Assembly: GCA_963974645.1 (NCBI GenBank)
Contig: CAXBEA010000005.1
Location: 6,340-70,339 of the forward strand
Source: Motiliproteus sp963974645
GTDB taxonomy: Bacteria > Pseudomonadota > Gammaproteobacteria > Pseudomonadales > Balneatricaceae
DNA: 64,000 bases
Direction of reading: 5' to 3'
Positions 43,265-52,822 of the stretch are shown here, one piece after another. The first letter of the stretch is position 1. Each line of letters opens with the position of its first letter. A model generated the notes under the pieces. The model had not been told where the DNA came from, searched no databases, and worked only from the letters and a program-made list of their open reading frames with translations. The position numbers were made by a program, and so were the translations under genes.

Positions 43265-46201
43265 CTACGCCGGCCCCTCCTCCATCATCCGATCCCAGAG
43301 CGATGCCACCTCGGCACGCAGCTCGCGTAACTCCTGGTCACTGATCACATTGGATTGCTCCTGTAGTGACAACCGGTGCCCTAACGAGCGATAGGCTTTA
43401 TAGGCCTCACGCAACAGTTCGGCATCAGCTGGACACAATAATTGCAGCTGTTCGGCAGCATCTAGGATACGGATATTATCGGTAAAGCGGATCAACGCAG
43501 GCATCTCGGCAGCATAAGCCAGCGCCAGATACTGGACCAAAAACTCGATATCGACGATGCCACCTCGATCTTGCTTGAGGTTAAAGACCGCATCCGCTTC
43601 ATTACCGGTATTTTTACTGCCAAGGTGATCGCGCATCTTCAGCCGCATATCACGCACTTCTAGTCGCAATTTCGATTGTTCTCGGGATTGCCCCAACACC
43701 TCCTGCCGGACCCCTTCGAAACGTTGTTGTAGCTCACGGCTGCCGGTAAGCACCCTTGCCCGAACCAGCGCCTGATGCTCCCAGGTCCAGGCATCTTTAA
43801 GCTGGTAGTCACGAAACGCACTCAACGAGCTGACCAGCAGACCCGAATTGCCTGAAGGCCGCAGCCGCATATCCACTTCATACAGCTGGCCCGAAGTGGT
43901 TGAGGTATTGAGCAGGTGGATAATTTTCTGGCCTAAGCGCGCAAAAAATACCTGATTGTCGATCGGCTTTTTACCCAACGCAGGGTCGCCATCGGTACTC
44001 AGGCTTGAATTCACACCATGAATAAAGACCAGATCCAGGTCCGAGCCATAGCTCAGCTCTATGCCGCCGACCTTGCCGTAACCCAGCACAATAAAATCCC
44101 TTTTACAGGGCACACCAGGGGCCTGCTGCGGCGTACCATGCTTTTCACTCATCACTGTCCAAGCGATATCGAGCGCCCCCTCCAAGATCACCTCGGCGAT
44201 ATAGGTTAAGTAATCACTCACTTTCATCAACGACAGGGCACCGCTGATCTCGGCCGCAGCAACCCGCAACACATGGGCATTCTTGAAATAGCGCAGCGCT
44301 TCCATCAACTGCTCGACATCCTCTTCGGGAATCCGTAACAATTGCTGCCGCAGCTCTTGTTGTAGCGCTTGCTTGTCGGGCGGCGCATAAAGGCTGGTGA
44401 CATCGATCAGTTCATCCAGCAGGATCGGCTGCTTGGCCAGCTGGTCAGCAAACCAGGCGCTGGCGCAACATAGCTTGACCAGCTGCGCCAGCGCGCCGGG
44501 GTTTTCCGCCAATAGGACCAGATAGGCGCTACGTCGCAATACGGCCTCGATCAACCGCAGGCTCCGCTCAAGGGTTCGGGTTGGCGTCGGCTGCTCGGTC
44601 ACCGCTTGCAGCAATTGGGGCATCACCCGATCCAGTCGCTCATGCGCGACCTGCTGGAGGGTTTTAACCTTGCGGCTTTGCTGTAAGTTTTGCAGCAATC
44701 GCCAGGCCTCATCAGCCGACTCAAAACCTGCTTGCTGCAACTGGGCCAGCGCCTGTTCTTGCTCCAGCTCGCCCAGCCACAGCTGTGACCAGACGCTGCA
44801 CTGATCGTCACCCTCCTGATCCGCATCAGCCGGTGCAATCACCTCTGCAAAATGGGCCGCAACCCGGCCACGGTGCAGGTCCAACTCGGCCAAAAACGTT
44901 GGCCAATCATCAAAGCCCATGCTGAATGCGATCCGCTGTTGTTCCAGAGAATCGATTGGCAACTCCTGGGTCTGCTTATCAGCGACCGCCTGGATCGCAT
45001 GCTCGGTATTGCGCAGAAAACGGTACGCCTGATACAGCTCATCGGTGGCTTGCTGCGGCATCCCCACCGTTTCGGGTAATAGGCCCAGAATCGTCCGCAG
45101 CTCACGCTGCTGCAGCCGGGTATCGCGACCACCACGGATCAGCTGAAACGCCTGAGCGATAAATTCCACCTCACGGATCCCGCCCGCTCCCAGCTTGACG
45201 TTAGCCTGGAGATTTTTACGCCGCACCTCACGATTGATCATCGCCTTCATCTCGCGCAAGGATTCGAAAGCACTGTAATCAAGGTACTTGCGATAGACAA
45301 AGGGGCGTAGATCCTGCATCAGACCCGCACCGGCGCACTTATCACCCGCCACCACCCGGGCCTTGATCATGGCATAGCGCTCCCAGTCACGCCCCTGATC
45401 CTGGTAATACTCCTCGATCGCGGCAAAGCTCGGCACTAAAATTCCACTCTGGCCGTAGGGTCGCAGGCGCATATCGACCCGAAACACAAAACCATCAAAG
45501 GTCTGAGTATCCAGCGCCTGAATCAGCTTTTGTCCCAGCTTATTAAAGAAGCTGGCATTATCCAGACAGCGACTGCCCCCCTGGGTTTCACCCGATTCGG
45601 GGAAGGCAAAAATCAGATCGATATCCGAAGAGAGATTCAGCTCGCCGGCACCCAGCTTACCCATCCCCAGCACCACCATCCGCTGTGGCTTTGCGGGCCG
45701 ATCTGCACGGGCGCGCGAATGAGGGGTGCCCCACTTTTCGCAGGCGTCTAGGTAGAGCCAGGTCAGCGCCTGATCGACACAGGCATCTGCCAGCGCACTC
45801 AGATCGGCTATCGTCTGCTCCATCTCAGCCTGTCGGTTAAGGTCACGCCAGATAATCCGCACCATCTCTCGGTGACGAAAACGACGTAGCCTGCGATGCA
45901 ATTGCTCTTCGGATGTTACCGTTTGCAGCAAGCAGCCGAGGCTGGTTGAGAAATGCTCAGAGCCATACGCCCGAGCAAGATCCCCCTGCAGCTCAAGCAG
46001 TAATCCGGGCGCTGCCAAACACTGTTCGACGACATAGCGGCTGCCGGCCCAGCAACGGCTCAGCTGCTGCCAGAACAGCTCGGGCTGCGCTGCCAGCTGT
46101 TGCAACTGTTCGGCATCCGCAGCTTCCTGATACTGTTGCCAATTTTTTTCCAGGCTGGGGTGAAGTGCGGGTGGAATCATATCGAGTTGCAGCCCCGGCA
46201 T
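43265..46201 (-). CDS. glnE: Bifunctional glutamine synthetase adenylyltransferase/deadenylase
   Basis: 978 residues, the usual length for GlnE. Two nucleotidyltransferase domains: the N-terminal adenylyl-removase with GAGELNLSSDIDLIFAFPE (about 185-205) and the C-terminal adenylyltransferase with GGIELSYGSDLDLVFIHG (about 715-735). Each is followed by a helical domain with DMRLRPYGQSG or DMRLRPSGNSG. It reacts with the glnA Tyr under PII control. The start ATG has GGAG 6 bp upstream. It links this locus to glnA and ntrBC in the same window. Confidence 0.97.
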   Translation of the reverse strand: MPGLQLDMIPPALHPSLEKNWQQYQEAADAEQLQQLAAQPELFWQQLSRCWAGSRYVVEQCLAAPGLLLELQGDLARAYGSEHFSTSLGCLLQTVTSEEQLHRRLRRFRHREMVRIIWRDLNRQAEMEQTIADLSALADACVDQALTWLYLDACEKWGTPHSRARADRPAKPQRMVVLGMGKLGAGELNLSSDIDLIFAFPESGETQGGSRCLDNASFFNKLGQKLIQALDTQTFDGFVFRVDMRLRPYGQSGILVPSFAAIEEYYQDQGRDWERYAMIKARVVAGDKCAGAGLMQDLRPFVYRKYLDYSAFESLREMKAMINREVRRKNLQANVKLGAGGIREVEFIAQAFQLIRGGRDTRLQQRELRTILGLLPETVGMPQQATDELYQAYRFLRNTEHAIQAVADKQTQELPIDSLEQQRIAFSMGFDDWPTFLAELDLHRGRVAAHFAEVIAPADADQEGDDQCSVWSQLWLGELEQEQALAQLQQAGFESADEAWRLLQNLQQSRKVKTLQQVAHERLDRVMPQLLQAVTEQPTPTRTLERSLRLIEAVLRRSAYLVLLAENPGALAQLVKLCCASAWFADQLAKQPILLDELIDVTSLYAPPDKQALQQELRQQLLRIPEEDVEQLMEALRYFKNAHVLRVAAAEISGALSLMKVSDYLTYIAEVILEGALDIAWTVMSEKHGTPQQAPGVPCKRDFIVLGYGKVGGIELSYGSDLDLVFIHGVNSSLSTDGDPALGKKPIDNQVFFARLGQKIIHLLNTSTTSGQLYEVDMRLRPSGNSGLLVSSLSAFRDYQLKDAWTWEHQALVRARVLTGSRELQQRFEGVRQEVLGQSREQSKLRLEVRDMRLKMRDHLGSKNTGNEADAVFNLKQDRGGIVDIEFLVQYLALAYAAEMPALIRFTDNIRILDAAEQLQLLCPADAELLREAYKAYRSLGHRLSLQEQSNVISDQELRELRAEVASLWDRMMEEGPA

Positions 46202-46282
46202 CGGAAGCTCCTTGAATAAGTCGACGATTATGTGAGGGTACCTGGATGACCATTGCTGCTCTATAAAAAAATCAACGGCGAC

Positions 46283-47263
46283 CTATACCGCTGATTCAGG
46301 CTGCAGATACAGCCAGTAGCTGAGCCGTAGCAAACACAGGCCTAAGGCTTGGCTGTCCAACCATTGCTGGAGCGGCGACGGAGGATCAAGCTGCGACAGC
46401 AGCGAAACCACTTGCTGTAGCTGCGCCAACAGATCTGTGACTAACCCCTGGGGCACTGCGTCAGCAACCTCCAACTGCTGAATCAGCCCCTCAAATGAAG
46501 CGGGCAATTTCTCCAGCAGAGTCGCGTCGGCAATGTAACTGTAACTTTCCAGCAGCGCCTGAATGCGCTCTAGCCAATGCCTAGTAGCGTTCAGATCAAA
46601 CCTAGCCGCTGTTGCATCTATCTCAGGTGCTGGAGGGATGCGCCGCGCCCGCTCAGGCTGACGCAAGCGGTAGCCTTTTTCTGCCTTGCTGATACGGCTG
46701 ATCCGTAACGGTAGCTCGGCAGCCAGCTCGAGCGCCAGAGCAAATAGCGCTTCGGTAGGCCCTGATTTCAGCTCCAATTCGATCTCGCTGATCGGATCGC
46801 GCTGATCCTGACTGCTCACCCAGCCACTGTCGAGCACCAGCTCAATACTTGCTCGTTGTTCCTGAAAGGGGTAGTCCAGGATCCAGCAACTGCGCTGAAA
46901 ATCGGTATTAAAAGCGACGTTCAAAGCCTCCAGCGGCATGCCTTCAGGCAGCACATTCCTCGGCAATAGCGCCAGATCGAGCTGGTCGCTGGCAACCGGC
47001 CACTCCCACTCCTGACGCTGGTGCAACCCTCCCTGGTTGGAACCACGCGTCTTTAACGTTTGAATATACTGATCACCCTGCCGGCGTACCCGGAGCGCCA
47101 CTGCCTGGGCATTTAATTGCAGATCCGCCGTATCAAAATAACGATTTTGCAGCCGCTGAACCCAAGCAGGCCCTGGAGTATACCGCTGCAACAGGGCCAG
47201 TTCGGCAAAACGGGGCTGCTCATGCGCAGGCAAACTCAGCTTAAGCTCGATTTCCTGTACCAT
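46283..47263 (-). CDS. CYTH-domain inorganic triphosphatase
   Basis: About 326 residues from ATG 47261-47263 (MVQEIELKLSLP), where the ExExK motif of CYTH starts and AGAGG lies upstream. A longer frame from 47314 is rejected. The CYTH tunnel domain fills about residues 1-200 (YFDTADLQLNAQAVALRVRR, LKTRGSNQGGLHQRQEWEW, and RISRISKAEKGYRL). The remaining 120 residues are helical, perhaps a degenerate CHAD domain; the E. coli relative YgiF is 433 residues with a full CHAD. It probably hydrolyses inorganic triphosphate. A Pho-box-like site lies upstream. Confidence 0.85.
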   Translation of the reverse strand: MVQEIELKLSLPAHEQPRFAELALLQRYTPGPAWVQRLQNRYFDTADLQLNAQAVALRVRRQGDQYIQTLKTRGSNQGGLHQRQEWEWPVASDQLDLALLPRNVLPEGMPLEALNVAFNTDFQRSCWILDYPFQEQRASIELVLDSGWVSSQDQRDPISEIELELKSGPTEALFALALELAAELPLRISRISKAEKGYRLRQPERARRIPPAPEIDATAARFDLNATRHWLERIQALLESYSYIADATLLEKLPASFEGLIQQLEVADAVPQGLVTDLLAQLQQVVSLLSQLDPPSPLQQWLDSQALGLCLLRLSYWLYLQPESAV

Positions 47264-47317
47264 ATCAACGCCTCTAAAAAACTGATCCATCTCATTTTGC
47301 TCAGCCACCGGCATATT

Positions 47318-47335
47318 GTTACAGCTTTATGACAG
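47318..47335 (-). promoter_or_regulatory. Pho-box-like site between the CYTH gene and DUF47/pit
   Basis: The minus strand reads CTGTCAT-AAAG-CTGTAAC, two 7-bp repeats with 11-bp period, matching the Pho box in 13 of 14 positions when degenerate positions are allowed. It points toward the CYTH gene, 55 bp upstream of the start chosen here. No good -10 is seen 10 bp downstream, so it could act differently or serve the divergent pit genes. Confidence 0.55.
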
Positions 47336-47439
47336 AACGATGAATTTTGACTGAGTATAATTGTATCGAAAAACTACAAAACCATGACAGCCAACCGTAT
47401 ACTTCGCGAAATTTTGTAGCTAAACAAAGGTAATCGCCA

Positions 47440-48120
47440 ATGACAGCAAGCAATTCCTTTATGAATATGTTTGCTCGGTCTCCGGTTAGACCGCTGCAAC
47501 AGCATATCGAAAAAGCACATAACTGTGCGATTCAGCTTATCCCCTTCTTTGAAGCAGTATTAGCCCAGGACTGGGAACAAGCCGAAAAAATTCAGCAGCA
47601 GATCAGTCGGCTTGAGCATGAAGCCGATGAGCTTAAGCGCCATCTGCGCAAACACCTGCCCAAGAGCCTGTTTATGCCTGTGGCGCGGACAACGCTGCTA
47701 GATCTGCTGCGCATGCAGGATCGTATCGCCAATAAAGCCAAAGACATAGCAGGCATCATGCTCGGGCGTCAAATGCAGATTCCCGCATCGATGGCTGAGC
47801 TGATGATGGAGTATGTGCGGTGCTCGCTAAGCGTGACCAGCCAGGCCGTCGACACCCTGAACGAACTCGACGAACTGGTTGTTACCGGTTTCCGTGGTCG
47901 TGAAGCCGATGTGGTCGAGAAGATGATCACCCGGCTGGATACCCTGGAAAGCGACACCGATACCCGTGAAAAACAGCTGCGATTAATACTGTTCAAACTG
48001 GAGAAGGAACTTCCTCCCGTCGACGTCATGTTCCTGTACAAGGTAATTGACTGGATCGGCGAGCTCGCCGACCGCGCCGAACAGGTCGGTAGCCGCTTCC
48101 AACTCTTGCTGTCGCGCTAG
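47440..48120 (+). CDS. PhoU-like DUF47-family protein (Pit accessory)
   Basis: 226 residues, all helical, with no membrane segment; matches the TIGR00153/DUF47 pattern (AQDWEQAEKIQQQISRLEHEADELKRHLRKHLPKSLFMPVAR, DRIANKAKDIAGI, KVIDWIGELADRAEQVG). Such proteins are relatives of PhoU and are usually encoded with Pit-type phosphate transporters, which they are thought to regulate. It is 20 bp before pit, with its own SD, and the two form an operon. Confidence 0.93.
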   Translation: MTASNSFMNMFARSPVRPLQQHIEKAHNCAIQLIPFFEAVLAQDWEQAEKIQQQISRLEHEADELKRHLRKHLPKSLFMPVARTTLLDLLRMQDRIANKAKDIAGIMLGRQMQIPASMAELMMEYVRCSLSVTSQAVDTLNELDELVVTGFRGREADVVEKMITRLDTLESDTDTREKQLRLILFKLEKELPPVDVMFLYKVIDWIGELADRAEQVGSRFQLLLSR

Positions 48121-48140
48121 ACAGAACCCGAGGATAGAAC

Positions 48141-49406
48141 ATGGAAATTATCGCTCAGTACGGTGACGTGCTTGTTATTCTGGCGTGTGTGGTCGGCTTC
48201 TTTATGGCCTGGGGTGTAGGCGCCAACGATGTCGCCAACGCCATGGGTACCTCAGTCGGCTCCAAGGCACTCACCATCAAACAGGCGATCATTATCGCCA
48301 TCATCTTCGAATTTGCCGGTGCCTACCTGGCGGGTGGCGAAGTAACCGCCACCATCCGTAAAGGTATTATCGATCCGACCCTGCTGGCTGATACCCCGGA
48401 ACTACTGGTATTCGGGATGATCGCCTCGCTGCTGGCCGCCGGGATCTGGCTGCTGATCGCTACCTACTTCGGCTGGCCGGTCTCCACCACCCACTCGATT
48501 GTCGGTGCCATCGTCGGTTTCGCTGCGGTGGGCATCTCCGTCGATGCAGTTTCCTGGGGCAAGGTCGGCAATATCGTCGCCAGCTGGATAGTCTCGCCGT
48601 TAATGGCGGGCACGATCGCCTACTTCCTATTCCGCAGCGTGCAGACGTTGATCCTAAACAGCGCGGACCCTTTCGATAACGCCAAAAAGTATGTGCCCTT
48701 CTACATCTTTCTGGTGGGTTTCATTGTTTTCATGGTGACCTTTACCAAGGGACTGAAACATGTCGGGCTTAAACTCAGCTTTGGCGAAAGTACCCTTATG
48801 GCTGTTGGCGCCGGTATCTTACTGGCCCTGATAGGCACCTGGATGGAACGTCGGGTCAAGTACAACAGCCAGGAAAACAAGGATTACCACTTCACCAGTG
48901 TGGAGAGAGTATTCGGTATCCTGATGATGTTCACCGCTTGCGCCATGGCCTTTGCCCATGGCTCTAACGATGTTGCCAACGCCATTGGCCCGCTGGCTGC
49001 AGTGGTCAGCATCATAGGTTCTGGCGGCGCGCTGGCGCAGAAATCAGCGATGCCCTCCTGGATCCTGCTACTCGGTGGCGGCGGTATCGTCCTGGGTCTG
49101 GTGATGTATGGTCACAAGGTCATAGCTACGGTCGGTAACAACATCACCGAACTCACTCCCAGCCGCGGCTTTGCAGCGACGCTAGCAGCGGCTTCGACCG
49201 TTGTTATCGCCTCGGGCACAGGCCTACCCATCTCCACCACCCACACCCTGGTGGGTGCGGTACTGGGGGTTGGCTTGGCGCGCGGTCTATCGGCGTTGAA
49301 CCTGCAGGTCGTGGGGACCATCTTTATGTCCTGGATCATCACCCTGCCCGCCGGTGCCGGTTTGGCGATCATGATCTTCTTTATGCTCAAGGGTATATTC
49401 CTCTAG
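48141..49406 (+). CDS. pit: Low-affinity inorganic phosphate transporter (Pit family)
   Basis: 421-residue inner-membrane protein with about ten helices. The two inverted-repeat signatures are GANDVANAMGTSVGSKALTIKQA near residue 28 and GSNDVANAIGPLAAV near residue 273. Other typical parts are the paired TYFGWPVSTTHSIVGAIVGF and SGTGLPISTTHTLVGAVLGVG. It transports phosphate as a metal complex with protons. It follows DUF47 and ends at a terminator. Together with pst at the left end, both phosphate uptake systems are in this window. Confidence 0.95.
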   Translation: MEIIAQYGDVLVILACVVGFFMAWGVGANDVANAMGTSVGSKALTIKQAIIIAIIFEFAGAYLAGGEVTATIRKGIIDPTLLADTPELLVFGMIASLLAAGIWLLIATYFGWPVSTTHSIVGAIVGFAAVGISVDAVSWGKVGNIVASWIVSPLMAGTIAYFLFRSVQTLILNSADPFDNAKKYVPFYIFLVGFIVFMVTFTKGLKHVGLKLSFGESTLMAVGAGILLALIGTWMERRVKYNSQENKDYHFTSVERVFGILMMFTACAMAFAHGSNDVANAIGPLAAVVSIIGSGGALAQKSAMPSWILLLGGGGIVLGLVMYGHKVIATVGNNITELTPSRGFAATLAAASTVVIASGTGLPISTTHTLVGAVLGVGLARGLSALNLQVVGTIFMSWIITLPAGAGLAIMIFFMLKGIFL

Positions 49407-49414
49407 CCCTGTCT

Positions 49415-49489
49415 CCACCCGCCCTAGCGGGTGGGTTAGCAGCAAGATAAAACGGCGGATGACTCGCGAGGGTTACCGCCTTTTTTTTT
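49415..49489 (+). terminator. Tandem hairpins terminating pit
   Basis: First hairpin CCACCCGC-CCTA-GCGGGTGG (49415-49434, no T tail). Second hairpin at 49454-49480: outer stem GGCGG/CCGCC, inner ACTC-GCGA-GGGT with a GNRA tetraloop, then nine T. The second is a strong rho-independent terminator. Confidence 0.88.
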
Positions 49490-49870
49490 GGCTATGTATC
49501 AGTTAACTGTTGCGGCCCGTACTGCTTTATTCAAGAGGGTTCTGATCCGAATTCATGGTCGCTTGCTGCGACTTTGCGGACATGCCGTGTGAAGTTAGGT
49601 CAGCGCCAATCGCAGCCCTGACCGAGTAGCCAAAAAGGTTAAAGAGATGCCTTGCCGAATAGGGCTGCTCGCAAAAGCGGACACTCCAAAATCAGTAAGA
49701 AGCGTCTGGCAACGACAAGAATCGACACGAAGTCGCCTCTGAAGACCTATCAACCTGGGCTCTCCTGCTTCAATCCAACTTCCCTGAAGCAGACATTAGC
49801 CTGAGCCTCAGGGTTAGGCGAGACTGGGGATTTTGCAGTGATACTGTGTTCAGAACGAAAACCCTCATTG
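49490..49870. other. Non-coding region before the orphan lipoprotein gene
   Basis: About 380 bp with no gene supported on either strand. It has mixed composition and stops in all frames. It lies downstream of both neighbours (pit and the lipoprotein). No terminator for the lipoprotein gene, repeat or RNA was recognised. Confidence 0.45.
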
Positions 49871-50995
49871 TTAACTAATCATAGCTATTAGTGATTTTCT
49901 TAGCTCTGAAAATGTTTTATTTATTTTGTTTTTGTTCTCTATTTTTTTGTTTGCAATATTATCTTGAATAGCCTCTACTTCTCTCGCCATTACAATCGCT
50001 GTACGGCCCTTCGATTCCGGGAACAAGCTAAAAACAATATAAGCTCTCGCAATGGCCCCCTTGTTATTTATCGCCACATCCCTGTATAGGGTATACCTTC
50101 CTGTTTCTTTGTTGTAGTGATTCTTGTTGAATCTTCTTTGAAGCCTAGATTTCAAAACTTCAATTTTTTCATTGAAAATAAACTCTTCCTTTGAGTGCTT
50201 TTCGACACCAATCGATTTGTATCTGTTTTGAGCCAAAGAAATAATTCCTTCTAAATCATCTTTATATCTCTCTGTTTTTCCAAAAGAAGACAACCTCTTA
50301 ATCTTCGATGATATTTTATGTATATTAGTCCTGATAGTTTTTTGATCAACCCACACATCACCAATAATTTGCTTGCTAAGTCCAAGCTGGGCAGGCATTG
50401 AAGATATAGATGATATTTCTAGGTCAGCAATGGTACCTGTTAAAGCATTGCAATTGGTAGCGACGCTATAATCGATAGTTACCCACCCGCTTTCACTATA
50501 GCCTTTCCCCCATATCCATTTGAATTCTGCGGTAGTCTGCGCCTTTGAGTTAAACGCTGAAACCTCAGTGAATTTACTGCTCAGTTTTATTGAAGGATGC
50601 ACAGATCCACCTGTAGCCGTATTTTTGAATAATTTATATTTCCAAACATCCTTGCTATGAAGAGATTCTTTTATTTCTTCTAAAATAACTGCATGTTTTT
50701 TATCGCAAAAATAAGCGTCATTATAAATAACCTTGTTAGCAACTAAATCAACATCAGCCTTGTTAAGAAAGTTAGATTTTATATCCTCATCGATATAGCC
50801 GACCTTGTTCTCTATCGTTTTCCATGTGTTTTTTAAATCAAACATTTCAGGGGTATTGTCGTAAACTATTTGCCCTTTATAGCCTGATAGTTCCCCTTGA
50901 AGTTCAGTGTATACAGAAGAACTTGAGCAACCTTGTAGAACAACAGCTGTTGTAATAACAGCTATCAGTTTTTTAAAAGACATCTCTATCTCCAT
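49871..50995 (-). CDS. Orphan lipoprotein of unknown function
   Basis: 374 residues. The N-terminus has a lipoprotein signal (KKLIAVITTAVVLQGC), with the lipobox Cys at about residue 22. The first Met may be four residues too early (MSFKK is a better start). The rest is rich in Lys, Asn and Ser, with no known motif. Composition is AT-rich and unlike the flanking pit and argE. It stands alone between two long gene-free stretches, which suggests horizontal acquisition. Ser following the Cys suggests outer-membrane sorting; no function can be given. Confidence 0.7.
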   Translation of the reverse strand: MEIEMSFKKLIAVITTAVVLQGCSSSSVYTELQGELSGYKGQIVYDNTPEMFDLKNTWKTIENKVGYIDEDIKSNFLNKADVDLVANKVIYNDAYFCDKKHAVILEEIKESLHSKDVWKYKLFKNTATGGSVHPSIKLSSKFTEVSAFNSKAQTTAEFKWIWGKGYSESGWVTIDYSVATNCNALTGTIADLEISSISSMPAQLGLSKQIIGDVWVDQKTIRTNIHKISSKIKRLSSFGKTERYKDDLEGIISLAQNRYKSIGVEKHSKEEFIFNEKIEVLKSRLQRRFNKNHYNKETGRYTLYRDVAINNKGAIARAYIVFSLFPESKGRTAIVMAREVEAIQDNIANKKIENKNKINKTFSELRKSLIAMIS

Positions 50996-51595
50996 CGAGT
51001 TGAAACTGAGTGTTTAGCAGTGAACATTACCTTGTGATATATCGTTGGGCAACCTGTGAGAGTTTCTTGAATGGCCGCTCTGCGGCAGGTCTTGCCATTA
51101 GCAGGCGCTCAAGACAGTAAAATAAGCGTCCGCTACCATGTTTCTGGTGAGCTGGGAATGTTGCAGTGTTCGCAGACCTTCAGCGGCTGCAATGGGCCGA
51201 CTCTTGCCGCTGCCGGTTTCCCGAGGCAATGACCGCTATAGAGGAGCATGCGTTAAGTTTCTGCTTCAGATTGGCAAGTCAGTCTGGCCTGCTTTCTGTA
51301 TGATTTTTTCGTTATAAGCCCGTGCCCTGCTGGCCGCAAAGTAGATACAGCTGCCGATAGCAGAACTCGACGAGCTGATCACTTCTATTTACTCCTGTTT
51401 GCCGCAACACAACAATCTGCAACAACCAACTCATCACAGCCTTTTTTATTCCGTGATTTAATTTTTCGCACCCCCGTTACAGGCTCAGTTCGGGGCTCTA
51501 AAGGCAGCTCTATCGCTATTTTTGCGACTCGGTTGGATTTTTCGACACAAATAGCGGCACAATAGCCGGGCACCTTCTCTGCCGAGTACCGTATT
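50996..51595. other. 600-bp gene-poor region upstream of argE
   Basis: No gene is supported. A 79-codon minus-strand frame (51385-51624) overlaps the argE start and lacks an SD and homology. The part 51000-51300 has the mixed composition of decayed sequence. The argE promoter should be in the last 100 bp, but no clear elements or ArgR box were found. Confidence 0.45.
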
Positions 51596-52750
51596 ATGAT
51601 CGCACCGCCTTCGTTACTAAGCATGCTTCAAGAATTGATAGCAACGCCTTCGGTCAGCTCTACCCTGGCACACTGGGACCAGAGTAACCGCGGGGTGATC
51701 GACAAACTCGAGGGCTGGCTCAGCGGCATGGGTTTCGCGACCGAAGTGATCGAACTCGAGGGGTTCCCCGGTAAAGCCAACCTGATTGCCACCCTGGGCA
51801 GCGGTTCCGGCGGGCTGGTGCTCTCCGGGCATACCGACACCGTCCCTTACGATGCAGGACGTTGGCGCCAGGATCCGTTCAAGCTAACCGAGCTCAATAA
51901 TCGATTTTATGGTCTGGGCAGTTGCGACATGAAAGGCTTCTTTGCCCTGGCGATCGAGGCTGCCAGAAGCGTTGCAGAAAATCCTTCACAGCTGCAACAG
52001 CCGTTGATCATCCTTGCCACCGCCGACGAGGAGACCAGCATGAGCGGCGCCCGGGCGCTGGCCCTATCGGGACGCCCCAAAGCCCGGCGGGCGGTGATCG
52101 GCGAACCCACCAGCATGCGCCCTGTCTATCTGCACAAAGGGATGATGATGGAACGGGTGCGCCTGACCGGTCGTTCCGGCCACTCTTCAGACCCCAACCT
52201 AGGTATTAATGCCCTAGAAGCGATGCAGGGGGTGATGACCGAGCTGCTGCTTTTTCGTACCGAGCTGCAACAACAGCACCAGAATCGCGCCTTTGAAATC
52301 GCCGTGCCGACCCTAAATCTGGGCTGTATCCACGGCGGTGATAACCCCAACCGTATCTGCGCCAGCTGTGAATTAGATTTTGATCTCCGCCCGCTTCCCG
52401 GGATGGATCTAGTCCCCTTGCGCGACCAGATCAACCGTCGCCTAGCTGCTGTGGCTGATCGCTATGGGGTAAAAATTGAAACCGAAGCTCTTTTTCCGGG
52501 CATCCCCGCATTTCAAAACCAACAGGACTCGACACTGGTCAAGTTGGCCGAAAAACTCAGCGGGTACAGCGCTCAATCGGTGGCCTTCGGTACCGAAGCC
52601 CCCTTCCTGCAACAGTTGGGAATGGATACTATCGTGATGGGACCCGGCTCTATCGATCAGGCCCACCAACCCGATGAGTTTTTAGCGCTGGATCAGATCA
52701 AGCCAACCGTGGCGATTCTGGAAACCCTGATCAGAGACAGCTGTCTGTAG
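51596..52750 (+). CDS. argE: Acetylornithine deacetylase
   Basis: 384-residue M20-family zinc enzyme that converts N-acetylornithine to ornithine. The metal ligands lie in LVLSGHTDTVPYD, GLGSCDMKGFFA, ATADEETSMSGA and EPTSMRPVYLHKGMMMERV. The dimerisation domain follows and the final His is in GPGSIDQAHQPDEF. The position before argA matches a Pseudomonas-like arrangement. The start at 51596 has no strong SD. Confidence 0.94.
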   Translation: MIAPPSLLSMLQELIATPSVSSTLAHWDQSNRGVIDKLEGWLSGMGFATEVIELEGFPGKANLIATLGSGSGGLVLSGHTDTVPYDAGRWRQDPFKLTELNNRFYGLGSCDMKGFFALAIEAARSVAENPSQLQQPLIILATADEETSMSGARALALSGRPKARRAVIGEPTSMRPVYLHKGMMMERVRLTGRSGHSSDPNLGINALEAMQGVMTELLLFRTELQQQHQNRAFEIAVPTLNLGCIHGGDNPNRICASCELDFDLRPLPGMDLVPLRDQINRRLAAVADRYGVKIETEALFPGIPAFQNQQDSTLVKLAEKLSGYSAQSVAFGTEAPFLQQLGMDTIVMGPGSIDQAHQPDEFLALDQIKPTVAILETLIRDSCL

Positions 52751-52822
52751 CCGTTCGCCCATTAAGCACGACCTTAACAGGCCCACTCACCATCCAGATG
52801 GCCGCCAGAGGAACCCAAACGC

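Noticed and set aside
47263..47314. Longer start of the CYTH protein
   Set aside because: It would begin next to the Pho box and lacks an SD; the ExExK motif starts right after the later ATG, which has AGAGG upstream.
51385..51624. 79-codon minus-strand frame upstream of argE
   Set aside because: Overlaps the argE start, lacks an SD, and has no recognisable sequence.
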